DNA from: Cellulomonas sp. URHD0024
GTDB lineage: Bacteria; Actinomycetota; Actinomycetes; Actinomycetales; Cellulomonadaceae
Direction of reading: 5' to 3'
Assembly: GCF_000426185.1 (NCBI RefSeq)
Contig: NZ_AUEW01000008.1
Location: forward strand, 186,001-250,000
Length of the DNA: 64,000 bases
This document shows positions 42,851-52,087 of this stretch, piece after piece; within the stretch, counting starts at the first letter, position 1; every line of letters begins with the position of its first letter. The position numbers were made by a program, and so were the translations under genes. The notes below the pieces were generated by a model, which saw nothing but the letters and a program-made list of their open reading frames with translations, was not told the DNA's origin and made no database searches.

Positions 42851-43419
42851 GAGCTACTCCGGTGGCTTGACGTGGTCATCTGGTCGGTACGAGCGAGTTC
42901 CGGCGCGTCCTGGACCTCGATCGCGCTCGTGAGATGCCGCCGTGCGCGTGAGAGTCGCACTTTGAACGCGGCGATTGAGCACCCCGCCACCGTGGCTGCT
43001 TGCGCACCGCTCAGTCCGTCCCAGGCCACCAGGAGCAGCGCCTCCCTCTCCTTCGCTGAGAGAGCCGCTAGCGCACCAAGGGCTGTCGCGCGCGCCTCGG
43101 ATGCCTGATCGGAACTCGACGACGGCTGCGCAAGGTGCGCCACCCGAGCCATCTCACGCTCCAACCCGCGAGCGCGGTGGTGCGACCTGCGTTGATTGGA
43201 GATCGTGTTGCGAGCGACGACCAACAGCCAGGGCAGCGGGTCACTCGGGACGTCCTCGAGACGCCGCCAAGCGATCAGGAACGTCTCGGAGACGACCTCC
43301 TGGGACGCGTGTCCGTCGACGTGCCTGAGCGCGTACGCCTGAACGCGCCCGGCGTACTGCTCCCACAGGTCCGCCAGCCGACGGCCATCGCCGTCCGCAC
43401 CCACACGATCTCCGCTCAC
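42847..43419 (-). CDS. ECF-type RNA polymerase sigma factor
   Basis: 190 residues from GTG 43419. Region 2 is LWEQYAGRVQAYALRHVDGHASQEVVSETFLIAWRRL with WLLVVARNTISNQRR; region 4 is ALSAKEREALLLVAWDGLSGAQAATVAGCSIAAFKVRLSRARRHL, with the helix-turn-helix. A long linker separates them. An upstream extension is open but has no better start. It directs transcription of a small regulon; the coupled membrane protein downstream is its likely modulator. Confidence 0.85.
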   Translation of the reverse strand: MSGDRVGADGDGRRLADLWEQYAGRVQAYALRHVDGHASQEVVSETFLIAWRRLEDVPSDPLPWLLVVARNTISNQRRSHHRARGLEREMARVAHLAQPSSSSDQASEARATALGALAALSAKEREALLLVAWDGLSGAQAATVAGCSIAAFKVRLSRARRHLTSAIEVQDAPELARTDQMTTSSHRSSS

Positions 43420-43669
43420 ACTCAGCAATGTCCGGCAAGGCCACCAAGGTGACACGTCGATCGCACATTTCGCTCCGACGCAATCCCGCCGAGGGGACCC
43501 GAGGCGCCGCACCGCTGCTCACGTCGCGGCGCGACGACATCGCGGGATCCGTCGACTTCATGCTCCAGCCCGGCGAGGAGGGCCACGACGGTGCCCTGAT
43601 CATGATCTCGGAGGGCGCGCTCGAGGGCCGTCTGGCGACCGCACGAAGTGTCGAGGAGCACTGTCGATA

Positions 43670-44917
43670 TCAGCTAGATGCCGCGCTCAGTTCGCCGCCG
43701 GCCTGGGAAGGCTCCGGCGAGGCCGCCGTACCGCCGTCCTTCCACCAGCGTGCGCCGGCCGCGGCGACGAGCAAGACCAGGAAGCCGGCACCCGACACCA
43801 CCCAGAAGCCGGACAGCTCGCCGAGCTGCGTGGCCGCTATTCCGCCGATGAAGGCGCCGGCAGCCATGCCGATGACCAGACCCGAGTCCGCGATCGCCAT
43901 TCCCTCGTTGAGCCGCTCCGGCCGGGTGAGCTGCTGGAGCAGACCCATGGCCGAGATCATGACGGGCGCCGTCGCTGCTCCCACGACGACGGCCCAGAGA
44001 CCAAAGAGCCAGAGGTTGCCGTCGATGACCAGCGGAACGGGGAGCATGCACAGGAAGAGGATCACGGACAGCAGAAGATTGCGCCGGCGGGTGTAGCTCG
44101 TGAGCTTGAGGTTGCCGTAGATCAGACCGGACACGCTCGCACCAAGGCCCCCGAGGGCGAGGAAGACGCCCGGAGACATGTTCGTGTTGAGGGACCCGAC
44201 GAAAGCGATCGTCGAGATCTCCATGGCCCCCGATGCGAGACCCACGATGGGAAAGAGGGCGACGGCCGCGCTGACTCCCGGGGCCAGCAGTCGGTGATGG
44301 ACCGCGTCGGGGTCGTGCGGGAACGGGGTCGGCTCCGTGCTGCGCTGGGCAGCGAAGAGCAGGGTTCCCACCAGGAGCAGCGTGTTCGCGGTAAGAAGGC
44401 CGGCCGCGGGGCCGAACGCCACGCACAGCCCCGCGGCCACAGCGGGCCCGGAGATGAACGTGATCTCGTCGACGACGCGCTCGAAGGCGTTCGCCCTCTG
44501 CATCATCTCCGGCTGGCTCTCGTAGATGCGGACCCACCGGGCGCGCGCCATCACTCCGACGAAAGGCACGCCCGCGGAGAGGAAGTAGGTCACGTAGAGC
44601 GTCCACCGAGGCGCGTCGGAGTACGCGCAGATGATGGTGCCCGTGCTCGCGACGACCGAGATCACCGTCGCGGGAACGGCGATCCGCGCTTGTCCGTACC
44701 GGTCGACGAGCCTGCCCACGCGGGGCGCGGCGATTGCCACGCCGACGAGCCCAGCCGCGGACACTCCACCGGCGACGGCGTAGGAACCCGTGGCGTCGGC
44801 GACGAGCAGCAGGATGCTCACCCCGAACATGCCCATCGGAAGGCGGGCGACGAGGCCGGCGAGGGTGAAGCGAACGCTGCCCTTGGCGGAGAAGAGCAGC
44901 CGGTACGAGCGGATCAT
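43670..44917 (-). CDS. MFS exporter at the edge of the biosynthetic cluster
   Basis: 415 residues, about twelve membrane segments, no large soluble domain. The loop 2-3 signature is GRLVDRYGQARIA, and the C-terminal half begins with a helix at ALFPIVGLASGAMEISTIAFVG. The overall pattern resembles drug/metabolite exporters. ATG 44917 has AGGAG eight bases upstream. It is the last gene of the minus-strand arm, 139 bp after the ketosynthase-like gene, so export of, or self-resistance to, the cluster product is the natural inference. Confidence 0.8.
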   Translation of the reverse strand: MIRSYRLLFSAKGSVRFTLAGLVARLPMGMFGVSILLLVADATGSYAVAGGVSAAGLVGVAIAAPRVGRLVDRYGQARIAVPATVISVVASTGTIICAYSDAPRWTLYVTYFLSAGVPFVGVMARARWVRIYESQPEMMQRANAFERVVDEITFISGPAVAAGLCVAFGPAAGLLTANTLLLVGTLLFAAQRSTEPTPFPHDPDAVHHRLLAPGVSAAVALFPIVGLASGAMEISTIAFVGSLNTNMSPGVFLALGGLGASVSGLIYGNLKLTSYTRRRNLLLSVILFLCMLPVPLVIDGNLWLFGLWAVVVGAATAPVMISAMGLLQQLTRPERLNEGMAIADSGLVIGMAAGAFIGGIAATQLGELSGFWVVSGAGFLVLLVAAAGARWWKDGGTAASPEPSQAGGELSAASS

Positions 44918-45056
44918 CGAGCGAAGCTCCTGGTGTGGAGGTGTGTCGTCTGCCCTGAGCAGGACAAGACGATAGAGGCGGCGCCTACCGAGCGGAGGGC
45001 GTGGACACAGGTCGGGCGTCGGGAGGGCACTCGGGCCGACGCAACGCGCGAGGGCA

Positions 45057-45875
45057 TCACGGATTCTCCCAGGACAGGGAGCCGACGGCGACGGTGACCG
45101 AGCCGCTGCGGGCGTCCTGGCGCAGCAGGTCCGCTCCTCGGTCGCACAGCTCCATGATCCCCGCCAGCCAGCCAAGCCTGGCGAACGGCTCCGCCGCGCA
45201 CGGGGAGCCCGTCGAGTCGGTCCCTGCACGGCTGCTCTCGCCGACCGTGCGAAGACGAAGCTCAGAGTCGCCGGTGACGGGCTTCGCGAGAAGCAGGGCG
45301 AAGCCGGCGGCGGACGCCGGCGCCTTCGCGCGTCCTGCCGGCCCGCTCAGCTCCAGGTGGGAGACGCGAGGGTTGGGCGACGCCTCCACCCCTACGACGA
45401 GCACGTCGTGAACTTGAGCGAACCCGAGGAAGTCGTCGACGACCGCCCAGACCTCTGCTGCGGGGTCCGGCCCTCGCACGGAGATGCAGGCCATAGGCCC
45501 GAGGAATCCATGCACTCGTGACAGGTGACCGAGCGCCGCGGTAGGCGCCGACTGGAAGAAGAGCAGGGGATTGACAGGCTGGTCCGCGGCCAGACGCTGG
45601 GAGGCACCGTCCAAGGTCTCGGTGTCCCCGTGGACACTCGCAAGGACGAGCGCCGTCGCTGCGCCGCCCGAGGCACCCGCAGAGGCTCCGTTGATGCACT
45701 CCGTCGCCACAGCGACAGCGAGGGGACCGTATCGGGTGTAGGCGAACCCGGGGACCGAGGGGAGCTCTTCGGGAGCCGCCCCGGGAAGCGCGTCGGCCTC
45801 GTCCTCTCCCCAGGGGGCCAGGCTGCTCAGGCCCTTGACGGCGAATACCCGACCAGATCGCTGCACGGGAGTCAC
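45057..45875 (-). CDS. Degenerate ketosynthase-like (chain-length-factor-like) half protein
   Basis: 272 residues that align with the N-terminal half of a beta-ketoacyl synthase: TECINGASAGASGGAATALVLAS, ALGHLSRVHGFLGPMACISV, and VHDVLVVGVEAS are recognisable thiolase-fold blocks. The active-site Cys expected after the GP...IS segment is not at the usual position, and the C-terminal half with the two catalytic His is missing. It overlaps the methyltransferase start by 4 bp, so it is expressed. It may act as a non-catalytic partner of the full ketosynthase at 47934, like a chain-length factor. Confidence 0.65.
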   Translation of the reverse strand: MTPVQRSGRVFAVKGLSSLAPWGEDEADALPGAAPEELPSVPGFAYTRYGPLAVAVATECINGASAGASGGAATALVLASVHGDTETLDGASQRLAADQPVNPLLFFQSAPTAALGHLSRVHGFLGPMACISVRGPDPAAEVWAVVDDFLGFAQVHDVLVVGVEASPNPRVSHLELSGPAGRAKAPASAAGFALLLAKPVTGDSELRLRTVGESSRAGTDSTGSPCAAEPFARLGWLAGIMELCDRGADLLRQDARSGSVTVAVGSLSWENP

Positions 45876-46543
45876 CGGGCGCTCCGCTGCCGGACGAGCT
45901 CGAGGAGGGAGTACGTGATCCGCGCCGGTCCTCTCAGCGAGTCGAGCTCTTCGACGTCGAACTCGGCCTCGTGGGCGAGCTGCCGGAGCAGAGCCTCGTT
46001 CCCGAGACTGCTGAAGCCGAGCAACAGGCGCCCGCCCGCCGAAAGGAACTCGGGAGCCTGCTGGAGGAACCGACGGTGCACGACATAGCCGGAGTCGAAG
46101 ACCGTGTTGGCCAGCTCGGCCGGGAGGCCGGCAGGCGTGGGCTCGTCGACGAAGGCGGAGTTCCAGAAGACGACGTCGAACTCACCGGCCGGAACGTCGT
46201 CGAACAGGTCGCTCTGGAGGGCGCTCACCGAGTCCGCCACGCCATGGCGTCGGGCGTTCAGAGCGGTGTTGCGGACAGCCGCGGCGCTCACGTCGACGGC
46301 CATCACGCGAGTGCAGCCGCGGAGTGCGGCCGTCACCGCGGTCACCCCCGCCCCGCACCCCATCTCGAGGAACGTGCCGGTGCCGTAGGGCATGCGCGCG
46401 GTGAAGAAGGCAGTCGAGAAGTCGTCCGTCGGCGAGAACACTCCCTCGAACAGGTCCCAGTCCCGCCCGTTGAGCGTGCACACCGTCGGGCCCGTCCGCG
46501 CGGCATTGCGCCTGACGAGACCTGCGGCGAGATCGAGGCTCAT
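45872..46543 (-). CDS. Class I SAM-dependent methyltransferase (PrmC/HemK-like)
   Basis: 223 residues. FLEMGCGAGVTAVTAALRGC is the SAM-binding motif I, RVMAVDVSAAAVRNTALNARRHGV motif II, and DVVFWNSAFVDEP stands at motif IV. Where PrmC/HemK N5-glutamine enzymes have N-P-P-Y, this has W-N-S-A-F, so the substrate is probably a small molecule rather than release-factor glutamine. Overlaps both neighbours (ATGA with the KS-like gene; start at 46543 overlaps the ligase stop), in the same operon. Likely C-, N- or O-methylation of the cluster product. Confidence 0.8.
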   Translation of the reverse strand: MSLDLAAGLVRRNAARTGPTVCTLNGRDWDLFEGVFSPTDDFSTAFFTARMPYGTGTFLEMGCGAGVTAVTAALRGCTRVMAVDVSAAAVRNTALNARRHGVADSVSALQSDLFDDVPAGEFDVVFWNSAFVDEPTPAGLPAELANTVFDSGYVVHRRFLQQAPEFLSAGGRLLLGFSSLGNEALLRQLAHEAEFDVEELDSLRGPARITYSLLELVRQRSAR

Positions 46544-47940
46544 CGGGCACCTTCCACAGGGGTCTGTTCAACGGCGTGTCGACGCAGGACGCCGGCGTCA
46601 CGTACGACTTTTCCGGAGACGGTGCGTGGCAACGCATCGCACACGACGAAGGTGGACGGGATCTTGTAGCCCGACAGGTGCTCACGGCACCAGGCGATGA
46701 GACTGGCAGTCTGGACGCCTCCGCCGGGGGAGCCGATGTAGGCCTTGACCGACGAGTCCTGGATGACCACGGCCTCGGCGACCTGCGGATGCCGGCCCAG
46801 CAGGATCTCCACCTCACGCAGGTCGACCTTCAGGCCGCCTACCACCACGAGGGAGTCGGCGCGGCCCTGGAGCCGGAGCTCACCGGTGGCGTCGAGGGTC
46901 CCTCGGTCGAAGGTGCGCAGCCAGCCGTCACGGACCCGGTGCTCGTCGCCCCGGCCGAGATAGGGCGACGTGCCGACGTGCACGAACACCTCGTCGTTCT
47001 GCACGACCACACGAGTGCCGGGCAGGACTTTCCCCACGGACGGCGGGGGGCAGACAGCGACCAGTTCGGCCGAGATGACGCCGGTCTCGGTGGTTCCGTA
47101 GACCGGGCTGATGGGAACTCCGAGACGCTCATGGAACCTGGCCCAGACGTCGTCCTTCATGATCTCGCCTGCGGAGACCGCCAGTCTGAGCGCCGGCAGC
47201 GCCACGGCCGAGATCCGGGAGATGACGTCGAAGTGCATGGGGACACCGAAGACGGCCCGGATCGTCGCGGCCTGCGGCCCTCGCAACGCTGCCGCCAGCC
47301 CCTGGCCGGTAGGAAGCATCACTTCCGCTCCGACATTGAGCGCGTGGAGGATCCCGCCGACCAGACCCATCGTGTGAACCGGGGAGTTGAGGACCAGCGT
47401 CCTCTCGCCGGCTCGCGGCATGCCCGGCAGCGCAGCGTACTTGGCGAGCTCGTCCTGGATCGACCGCGCCGACCGGCCGATGATCTTCGGCGTGCCCGTC
47501 GATCCGGAGCTGAACTGGACCAGGCAGTGCGTCCCCTCTGCCGGCTGCCCGTCTCGGAGCTCCTGCAGGTCGACGCGGCACTCCTCCGGTGCTGCCGAAC
47601 CGGTGGCGTCGGCCGCAGTCGTCACCAGGGTCTGGGGCCGGCTGAGCTCCAGAAGCCGGCGCAGCTCCGACGAGGTGTGCCGGAAGTCGATGAGCACGAC
47701 CGTCGCCTGTCGAGACCAGAGCGCCAGCAGCACCTCGATGAGCGTGAAGCTCGGCGGCAGGCACAGGGCGACCGAGCTACCGGGTCCGATGCCGGCTTCG
47801 GCGAGCCGAGCGCCGTGATCACTGACGCGTCGCGCCAGCTCACCGAACGTCAGTGTGCCGCCGATGCGGGCGAAGACCGCGTCAGGGTCCGCATCGTCGA
47901 GCAGACTGGCGCCCCACCATGCCGGCGCGGGCGTCAGCAC
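46540..47940 (-). CDS. Acyl/aryl-acid adenylate-forming ligase
   Basis: 466 residues, GTG 47940 overlapping the ketosynthase stop. Motifs: LVQFSSGSTGTPKIIGRSA (P-loop, FSSGSTGTPK), VYGTTETGVISAE (A5), LGRGDEHRVRDGWLRTFDRG (A7-like, D present), GRADSLVVVGGLKVDLREVE (A8), and RTVSGKVVRDAG (A10 Lys). Compact N-terminal domain. It activates a carboxylic acid and could load p-aminobenzoate or a fatty acid onto one of the two ACPs. Specificity cannot be read with confidence. Confidence 0.83.
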   Translation of the reverse strand: MLTPAPAWWGASLLDDADPDAVFARIGGTLTFGELARRVSDHGARLAEAGIGPGSSVALCLPPSFTLIEVLLALWSRQATVVLIDFRHTSSELRRLLELSRPQTLVTTAADATGSAAPEECRVDLQELRDGQPAEGTHCLVQFSSGSTGTPKIIGRSARSIQDELAKYAALPGMPRAGERTLVLNSPVHTMGLVGGILHALNVGAEVMLPTGQGLAAALRGPQAATIRAVFGVPMHFDVISRISAVALPALRLAVSAGEIMKDDVWARFHERLGVPISPVYGTTETGVISAELVAVCPPPSVGKVLPGTRVVVQNDEVFVHVGTSPYLGRGDEHRVRDGWLRTFDRGTLDATGELRLQGRADSLVVVGGLKVDLREVEILLGRHPQVAEAVVIQDSSVKAYIGSPGGGVQTASLIAWCREHLSGYKIPSTFVVCDALPRTVSGKVVRDAGVLRRHAVEQTPVEGAR

Positions 47941-49145
47941 CAGGACCCCGCTTTCACCGTACTGAAGAGGAGTGCCGCATTGGCGCCGCCGAAGGCGGCG
48001 TTCAGGGAAAGGGCGTGGGTGAGCTCCGCCTGCCTGCTGCTGTGCGGAACGCAGTCCAGGGCGCACTCCGGGTCGGCCTCCAGGTGGCCGACGGTGGGTG
48101 GGACACGCTGGTCCGTCAAGGACAGCAGTGTGATGACGGCTTCGACCGCACCCGTGGCCTCCAGCATGTGCCCCGTCGCCCCCTTGGTGGAGCTCACCGC
48201 GACGGCGGCACCCTCGCCGAACACCTGGTGGACCGCGGAGGTCTCGGCCTTGTCGTTGACCTTGGTGCCGGTTCCGTGTGCGTTGACGTACTGGACCTGT
48301 TCAGGCGAGCTCCCTGCGGCGCTGAGCGCCGACCTCATCGCGCGTGCCATGCCGCCGCCGGTGGGGTCGGGCTGGATGGGGTGGTACGCGTCGGCGGACA
48401 TTCCCCATCCCTGCAGGAGCGCGAGCGGTGATGCCCCGCGTCGGTCTGCGGAGCGCACGGACTCCAGCACCAGGACGGCTGCTCCGTCGCCGTGCAGCAT
48501 TCCGTCCCGCTGCTTGCAGAAGGGGCGGACCACGCCGGCACGGCTGAAGGCCCCGCCCGCGTCGAACTTCGAGAAGATGTCCTCCGACACCACATGGGCA
48601 CCACCACAGACCACCTGGTCGGCCCGGCCTGAGCGGATCAGCTGGGCGCCGTAGGCCACCGCGGTGGTCGAGGCTATGCAGGCATTCGTGAAGGTCACCG
48701 GGGTGGCGCCGAAGCCGAACTCCTCCGCGAGGGTGGCGGAGAGCGCAGCAGGCGCGCTGGTCTCGAGCCGGGCGTCCCACCCCTCGCCGTCTTCTCGCCT
48801 GCCCCTCCAGAAGTCCACCACCGCGGACCTGTCGCCAAGGGTCCCGAGGAGCAGGGGAGCACCCTCAGCCGCTGTTCCGGCCATCGCGAGCGCCTCCGCC
48901 ACGGAGGCGCGAAGCAGGTCCAGCTGGTTCGGCCTGCCAGACGCCCAGACCGCGTCATCGTCGCGCAAGGTCGCGGCAACTCCAGCGCGGTAGGGCGCGA
49001 CGTCGAAACGGGTCACCGGCCGGATCCCCGTCTCGCCGGAGAAGATGCCGCGGCGCAGGGCCTCGACGCCCGCGCCGAACGCGGTGCATACGCCGACCCC
49101 GGTCACCGCCACAGGAGCTGGAGGCGAGAGGAGCTCAGACATCAT
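47934..49145 (-). CDS. Beta-ketoacyl-ACP synthase (FabF/KAS II type)
   Basis: 403 residues. The full Cys-His-His triad is present: TFTNACIASTTA (Cys156), NAHGTGTKVND (His290) and KGATGHMLEATG (His326), with FGGANAALLF at the end. It performs decarboxylative Claisen condensation on ACP-bound chains. Start ATG 49145 (or 49142). Its companions are an ACP, an acyl ligase and the degenerate KS-like gene, with no ketoreductase or dehydratase nearby. This suggests one or few extension steps, giving a beta-keto product. Confidence 0.9.
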   Translation of the reverse strand: MMSELLSPPAPVAVTGVGVCTAFGAGVEALRRGIFSGETGIRPVTRFDVAPYRAGVAATLRDDDAVWASGRPNQLDLLRASVAEALAMAGTAAEGAPLLLGTLGDRSAVVDFWRGRREDGEGWDARLETSAPAALSATLAEEFGFGATPVTFTNACIASTTAVAYGAQLIRSGRADQVVCGGAHVVSEDIFSKFDAGGAFSRAGVVRPFCKQRDGMLHGDGAAVLVLESVRSADRRGASPLALLQGWGMSADAYHPIQPDPTGGGMARAMRSALSAAGSSPEQVQYVNAHGTGTKVNDKAETSAVHQVFGEGAAVAVSSTKGATGHMLEATGAVEAVITLLSLTDQRVPPTVGHLEADPECALDCVPHSSRQAELTHALSLNAAFGGANAALLFSTVKAGSWC

Positions 49146-49184
49146 CGACCGTTGCTGAGGCCGTGTCGTCGCAGACGGGCAGAG

Positions 49185-50195
49185 TCATGAGACGGACGCC
49201 GCTTGTGGCTGGTCCACGGACGGGGCGCCTGCCGTGAGTGCGCGCCGCCGGGTGAGCAGGGACAGGCGCGCGGGCAGTCCTCTGTCTTCCACCAGGGTGA
49301 CCCAGTCCTCGGCGACGCGGAAGAAGGCCGAGTTCAGCACCTGTCCCGGCGAGACCTCGCCCGGCGCAAGCACGCCCCACCGGCTCAGGCTGTTGACGAG
49401 GTGCGGATCGAAGGCGGTCCAGACCTCGTCCAGCAGGACCTCGGGCCAGTAGTGCTCCAGCGAGTAGGGACTCGAGAGCAGCAGCCCGAAGCTGCGTCGG
49501 GCCTGCCATCCCTCCTCCGTCGCCCGTCGCACCAGGTACCGCGTCGCGAGCTCGCAGTCGGCGAGCGACGTTTCGGCCAGGAACGCAAGGTCGCTCCGCA
49601 AGGCCTCAGGGAGAAAGTAGAACTCGACTCCGGCGAGCTCGGCGAAGACTGTCTGCAGGCGCGAAGGAGCCTCGCCGGTGCGACCACAGCCCCCCACGTC
49701 GCGGCGCAGTCTGAAGGCTCGCGGCCCTTCGTCCGAGGCCGTGACGAGCGACTTCACCGGACCGGGCAGGCCGAAGTCGCACCGGTGGCCGGGGTCTGCG
49801 GAGCCGCACTCGGCGACGACCTCCACCTCGTAGCGGACCGGGTCGTCGGCCACGACGGCACGGAGCACGTCGGGCCACCGTCGCATGGCGAGGTACCGGG
49901 GCGAAGGCAGATGCAGGGTGAGCGAGACATTCGCCAGGTCCAGCTCATCGAAGTAGCGCTCGCCGCCCGACAAGCGGTGCGGAAACCCGAGATCCAGCAG
50001 AGCGGACAGAACGTCGGGCAGGATCCGATGGACCTTCTGGACCAGGGAGGTGTCCTGGTCGAAGACCCGGTGCTGGTCACCGACGAGGCGAGTCCGCTCC
50101 ACGACGTCCCGGAGCAGCTCTGCGCTCACTCCGTCCCCACCAAGAACGGGCACGCCGACACCACGGCCTCCGGGAACCCGGTCACCATGCGTCAT
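49185..50195 (-). CDS. Transglutaminase-like protein with Cys-His-Asp triad
   Basis: 336 residues. The C-terminal third reads LADCELATRYLVRRATEEGW, ARRSFGLLLSSPYSLEHYWPEV and WTAFDP, the order and spacing of the transglutaminase core (Cys214, His248, Asp263). The first 190 residues are unassigned. Andrimid's AdmF, a transglutaminase homologue, forms an amide between ACP-bound acyl chains and an amine, which is an attractive role here given two carrier proteins and an amino acid-activating enzyme. Family call moderate, role inferred. Lies 39 bp upstream of the ketosynthase start. Confidence 0.6.
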   Translation of the reverse strand: MTHGDRVPGGRGVGVPVLGGDGVSAELLRDVVERTRLVGDQHRVFDQDTSLVQKVHRILPDVLSALLDLGFPHRLSGGERYFDELDLANVSLTLHLPSPRYLAMRRWPDVLRAVVADDPVRYEVEVVAECGSADPGHRCDFGLPGPVKSLVTASDEGPRAFRLRRDVGGCGRTGEAPSRLQTVFAELAGVEFYFLPEALRSDLAFLAETSLADCELATRYLVRRATEEGWQARRSFGLLLSSPYSLEHYWPEVLLDEVWTAFDPHLVNSLSRWGVLAPGEVSPGQVLNSAFFRVAEDWVTLVEDRGLPARLSLLTRRRALTAGAPSVDQPQAASVS

Positions 50196-50293
50196 CGCGC
50201 GAGCACCCCCTCGGCGGGTGGCATGACGATGCCCGAATCTCGCACCGCCTCCGGCCATGAGCCGGAGCGCCGTGCGCAGCGGTTGGAGGGTGG

Positions 50294-51739
50294 TCAGACA
50301 CTCGCCGCCCGCCCGGTGCCGTAGAACTTCTTGAGCATGGCCACGAGGTCGGGGGCGTAGCGCGCGGCCGCGAGGATCTCAGGGGGCGGCGTGAAGTCTG
50401 GGTGGATCATCTCGGCGAACCGGGAGAACTCCAGCCGCAGGCTGTGCTCGATCGTGCGCGGCCACTCGACCGGTACGCGCCAGTCGTGCTCGTAGCCCGT
50501 GGCGACCATGTGAGTGACCGCCGTCTCGACGATGTCGCGACGGCTCGCGGTCTGCACCGGAGCACGGACCGGCGAGAACAGGGAAAGGTCGAGGCGACCC
50601 TCCTCGCCCAGGATCCTGGCGGACAGCTCGGCAGCCAGAAGCGGCGAGAGGTGGAGCCCGTCCCGGTAGGTACCGGTCAGCATCCACAGCCCCGGCACGG
50701 CCGGACCGATGATGGGAAAGCCGTCGAGCGCGACCGGGCGGTTGCCCACCTGGATCCGCTTGACTCCGGAGGTCCAGAAATCGCGGTGCAACTGCTTCGC
50801 CGCGCAGTCGAGAAGGAACTGCAGATCGCGCGTGACCGGAGTGCTGACGGGCGAGGTCGAGATGATGTTCGTTGCGCCCACGTACACCTCGCCCGCATTC
50901 CTCGGCACGAGGTGCAGACCACAAGCGAAAGCGCGATTGGGAGTACGGATGACGTGCTCCGGTTGCCGCCGCTCCGGCGACGACAGAAGCAGCGAGAGGC
51001 CATATCCGGAGATCAGCGGAGGCACCTGTGCCGCGATCTCGGGAACGCTGTTCAGCACCGCCTGGGACGCCGCCCCCGCTGCGAGCACGACCTCCCCGGC
51101 CGAAAGCGTCGCGCCCGAAGCGAGAACGACCCCTCGAACGCGGTCACCGACGTGATCGAGGGCGGTGACGGAATCGTCGGCGAAGACCCCGCCGTGGGCG
51201 AGGAATGCAGACTCGAGGGTCGCCAGAAGTTCGGCGGCGTTCACGGCGTGCTCGTCAGGCAGGAACATTGCGCGCAGGGGTCGGGCCAACGCGTCGGGCG
51301 AGATCCAGTCGACGTTGTCGACGTCCAGATCTTCATACTTCTGCTCGTACATCGTCAGGGCTTGATGAATCGCACGGTAGTTGGCGCTGTCGATGCCGGG
51401 GACGCCAATGGCGTTGAGGAGGACCACCGTTCCCTGTGCGGTGAGCAGCTCGGCGGAGGTCCGACCGGTGTCCGCCTCCAGGGTGTCGAGCCACTGCGGC
51501 CAGAGCTGCTGGGCCTGCACGCCGAGATTGAGCTTCTGCCGGCCCTGACTGCTCGCGAGGAGCGTGGCCGTCGTCTCCCCGAAGGCCCCCAGCATCGCTC
51601 CAGCTGCGGCGGAGGCCGAATACGGGCGGGCCTTCTCGCCCACCAGGACCACGGAGAGGCCCCGACGGGCCAGGCTCAGGCCGAGGGAAAGACCAAGAAC
51701 GCCATTCCCCACGACGACGACGTCGTAGTTCCCGTTCAT
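50294..51739 (-). CDS. FAD-dependent oxidase of the glycine/D-amino acid oxidase (ThiO/DAO) family 1
   Basis: 481 residues. YDVVVVGNGVLGLSLGLSLARRG is the dinucleotide-binding motif, VLAAGAASQAVL and GFPIIGPAVPGLWMLTGTYRDGLHLSPLLA (the DAO-family G-x-x-G...Y-R-x-G-x-x-x-x-P block) the later FAD-binding elements. Longer than ThiO (~370), with about 80 extra C-terminal residues. It would oxidise an amine to an imine or ketone with O2. Start ATG 51739 with GAGG five bases upstream. Second DAO-family enzyme in this cluster (see 61695). Confidence 0.85.
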   Translation of the reverse strand: MNGNYDVVVVGNGVLGLSLGLSLARRGLSVVLVGEKARPYSASAAAGAMLGAFGETTATLLASSQGRQKLNLGVQAQQLWPQWLDTLEADTGRTSAELLTAQGTVVLLNAIGVPGIDSANYRAIHQALTMYEQKYEDLDVDNVDWISPDALARPLRAMFLPDEHAVNAAELLATLESAFLAHGGVFADDSVTALDHVGDRVRGVVLASGATLSAGEVVLAAGAASQAVLNSVPEIAAQVPPLISGYGLSLLLSSPERRQPEHVIRTPNRAFACGLHLVPRNAGEVYVGATNIISTSPVSTPVTRDLQFLLDCAAKQLHRDFWTSGVKRIQVGNRPVALDGFPIIGPAVPGLWMLTGTYRDGLHLSPLLAAELSARILGEEGRLDLSLFSPVRAPVQTASRRDIVETAVTHMVATGYEHDWRVPVEWPRTIEHSLRLEFSRFAEMIHPDFTPPPEILAAARYAPDLVAMLKKFYGTGRAASV

Positions 51740-51811
51740 GACAACCTCAATGTGCGGCACAAAAGTCTCCTTGGCGGGGCAACGGGCGCTGTTGCTCGAT
51801 TGCGGTAGGGC

Positions 51812-52087
51812 TCACGACTCCGGGCTACCGTCGTCAACTGCCGCGAACGTGTCGGGGCTGATGTGGGCCAGGTGGCGGTGAATGGCGCGAGGCGAGTTGA
51901 ACGTATCCATCACGCCGCGCCCGGGTTGCTCAAGATCGAAACCGCATCGCTCCTCGAGCAGGTGCTGCAACCAGACGAAGCCAAAAGAGTCCAGGGCGAT
52001 CTCGGTGTCGTACTCAATCGGGACATCGACCATCTGGATGGACATGCACTCCGCCATGATCGCCGTGATGTCACCGCTTGTGAACAT
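51812..52087 (-). CDS. Acyl/peptidyl carrier protein
   Basis: 91 residues. A helical carrier protein with the attachment motif EIALDSFGFVWLQHLLEE, Ser34. The DSF (not DSL) is unusual but within the observed range. GGAGAAGTA precedes ATG 52087. Acidic helices follow. Stands apart in the left arm, followed 72 bp later by the DAO oxidase. Needs a phosphopantetheinyl transferase in trans; the one at 11744 or a chromosomal enzyme might serve. Confidence 0.78.
   Translation of the reverse strand: MFTSGDITAIMAECMSIQMVDVPIEYDTEIALDSFGFVWLQHLLEERCGFDLEQPGRGVMDTFNSPRAIHRHLAHISPDTFAAVDDGSPES

Noticed and set aside
43420-43669. Open frames in the gap between the sigma factor and the MFS exporter
   Set aside because: No Shine-Dalgarno, no domain, and composition like non-coding shadow; I see nothing else in this 250-bp gap.
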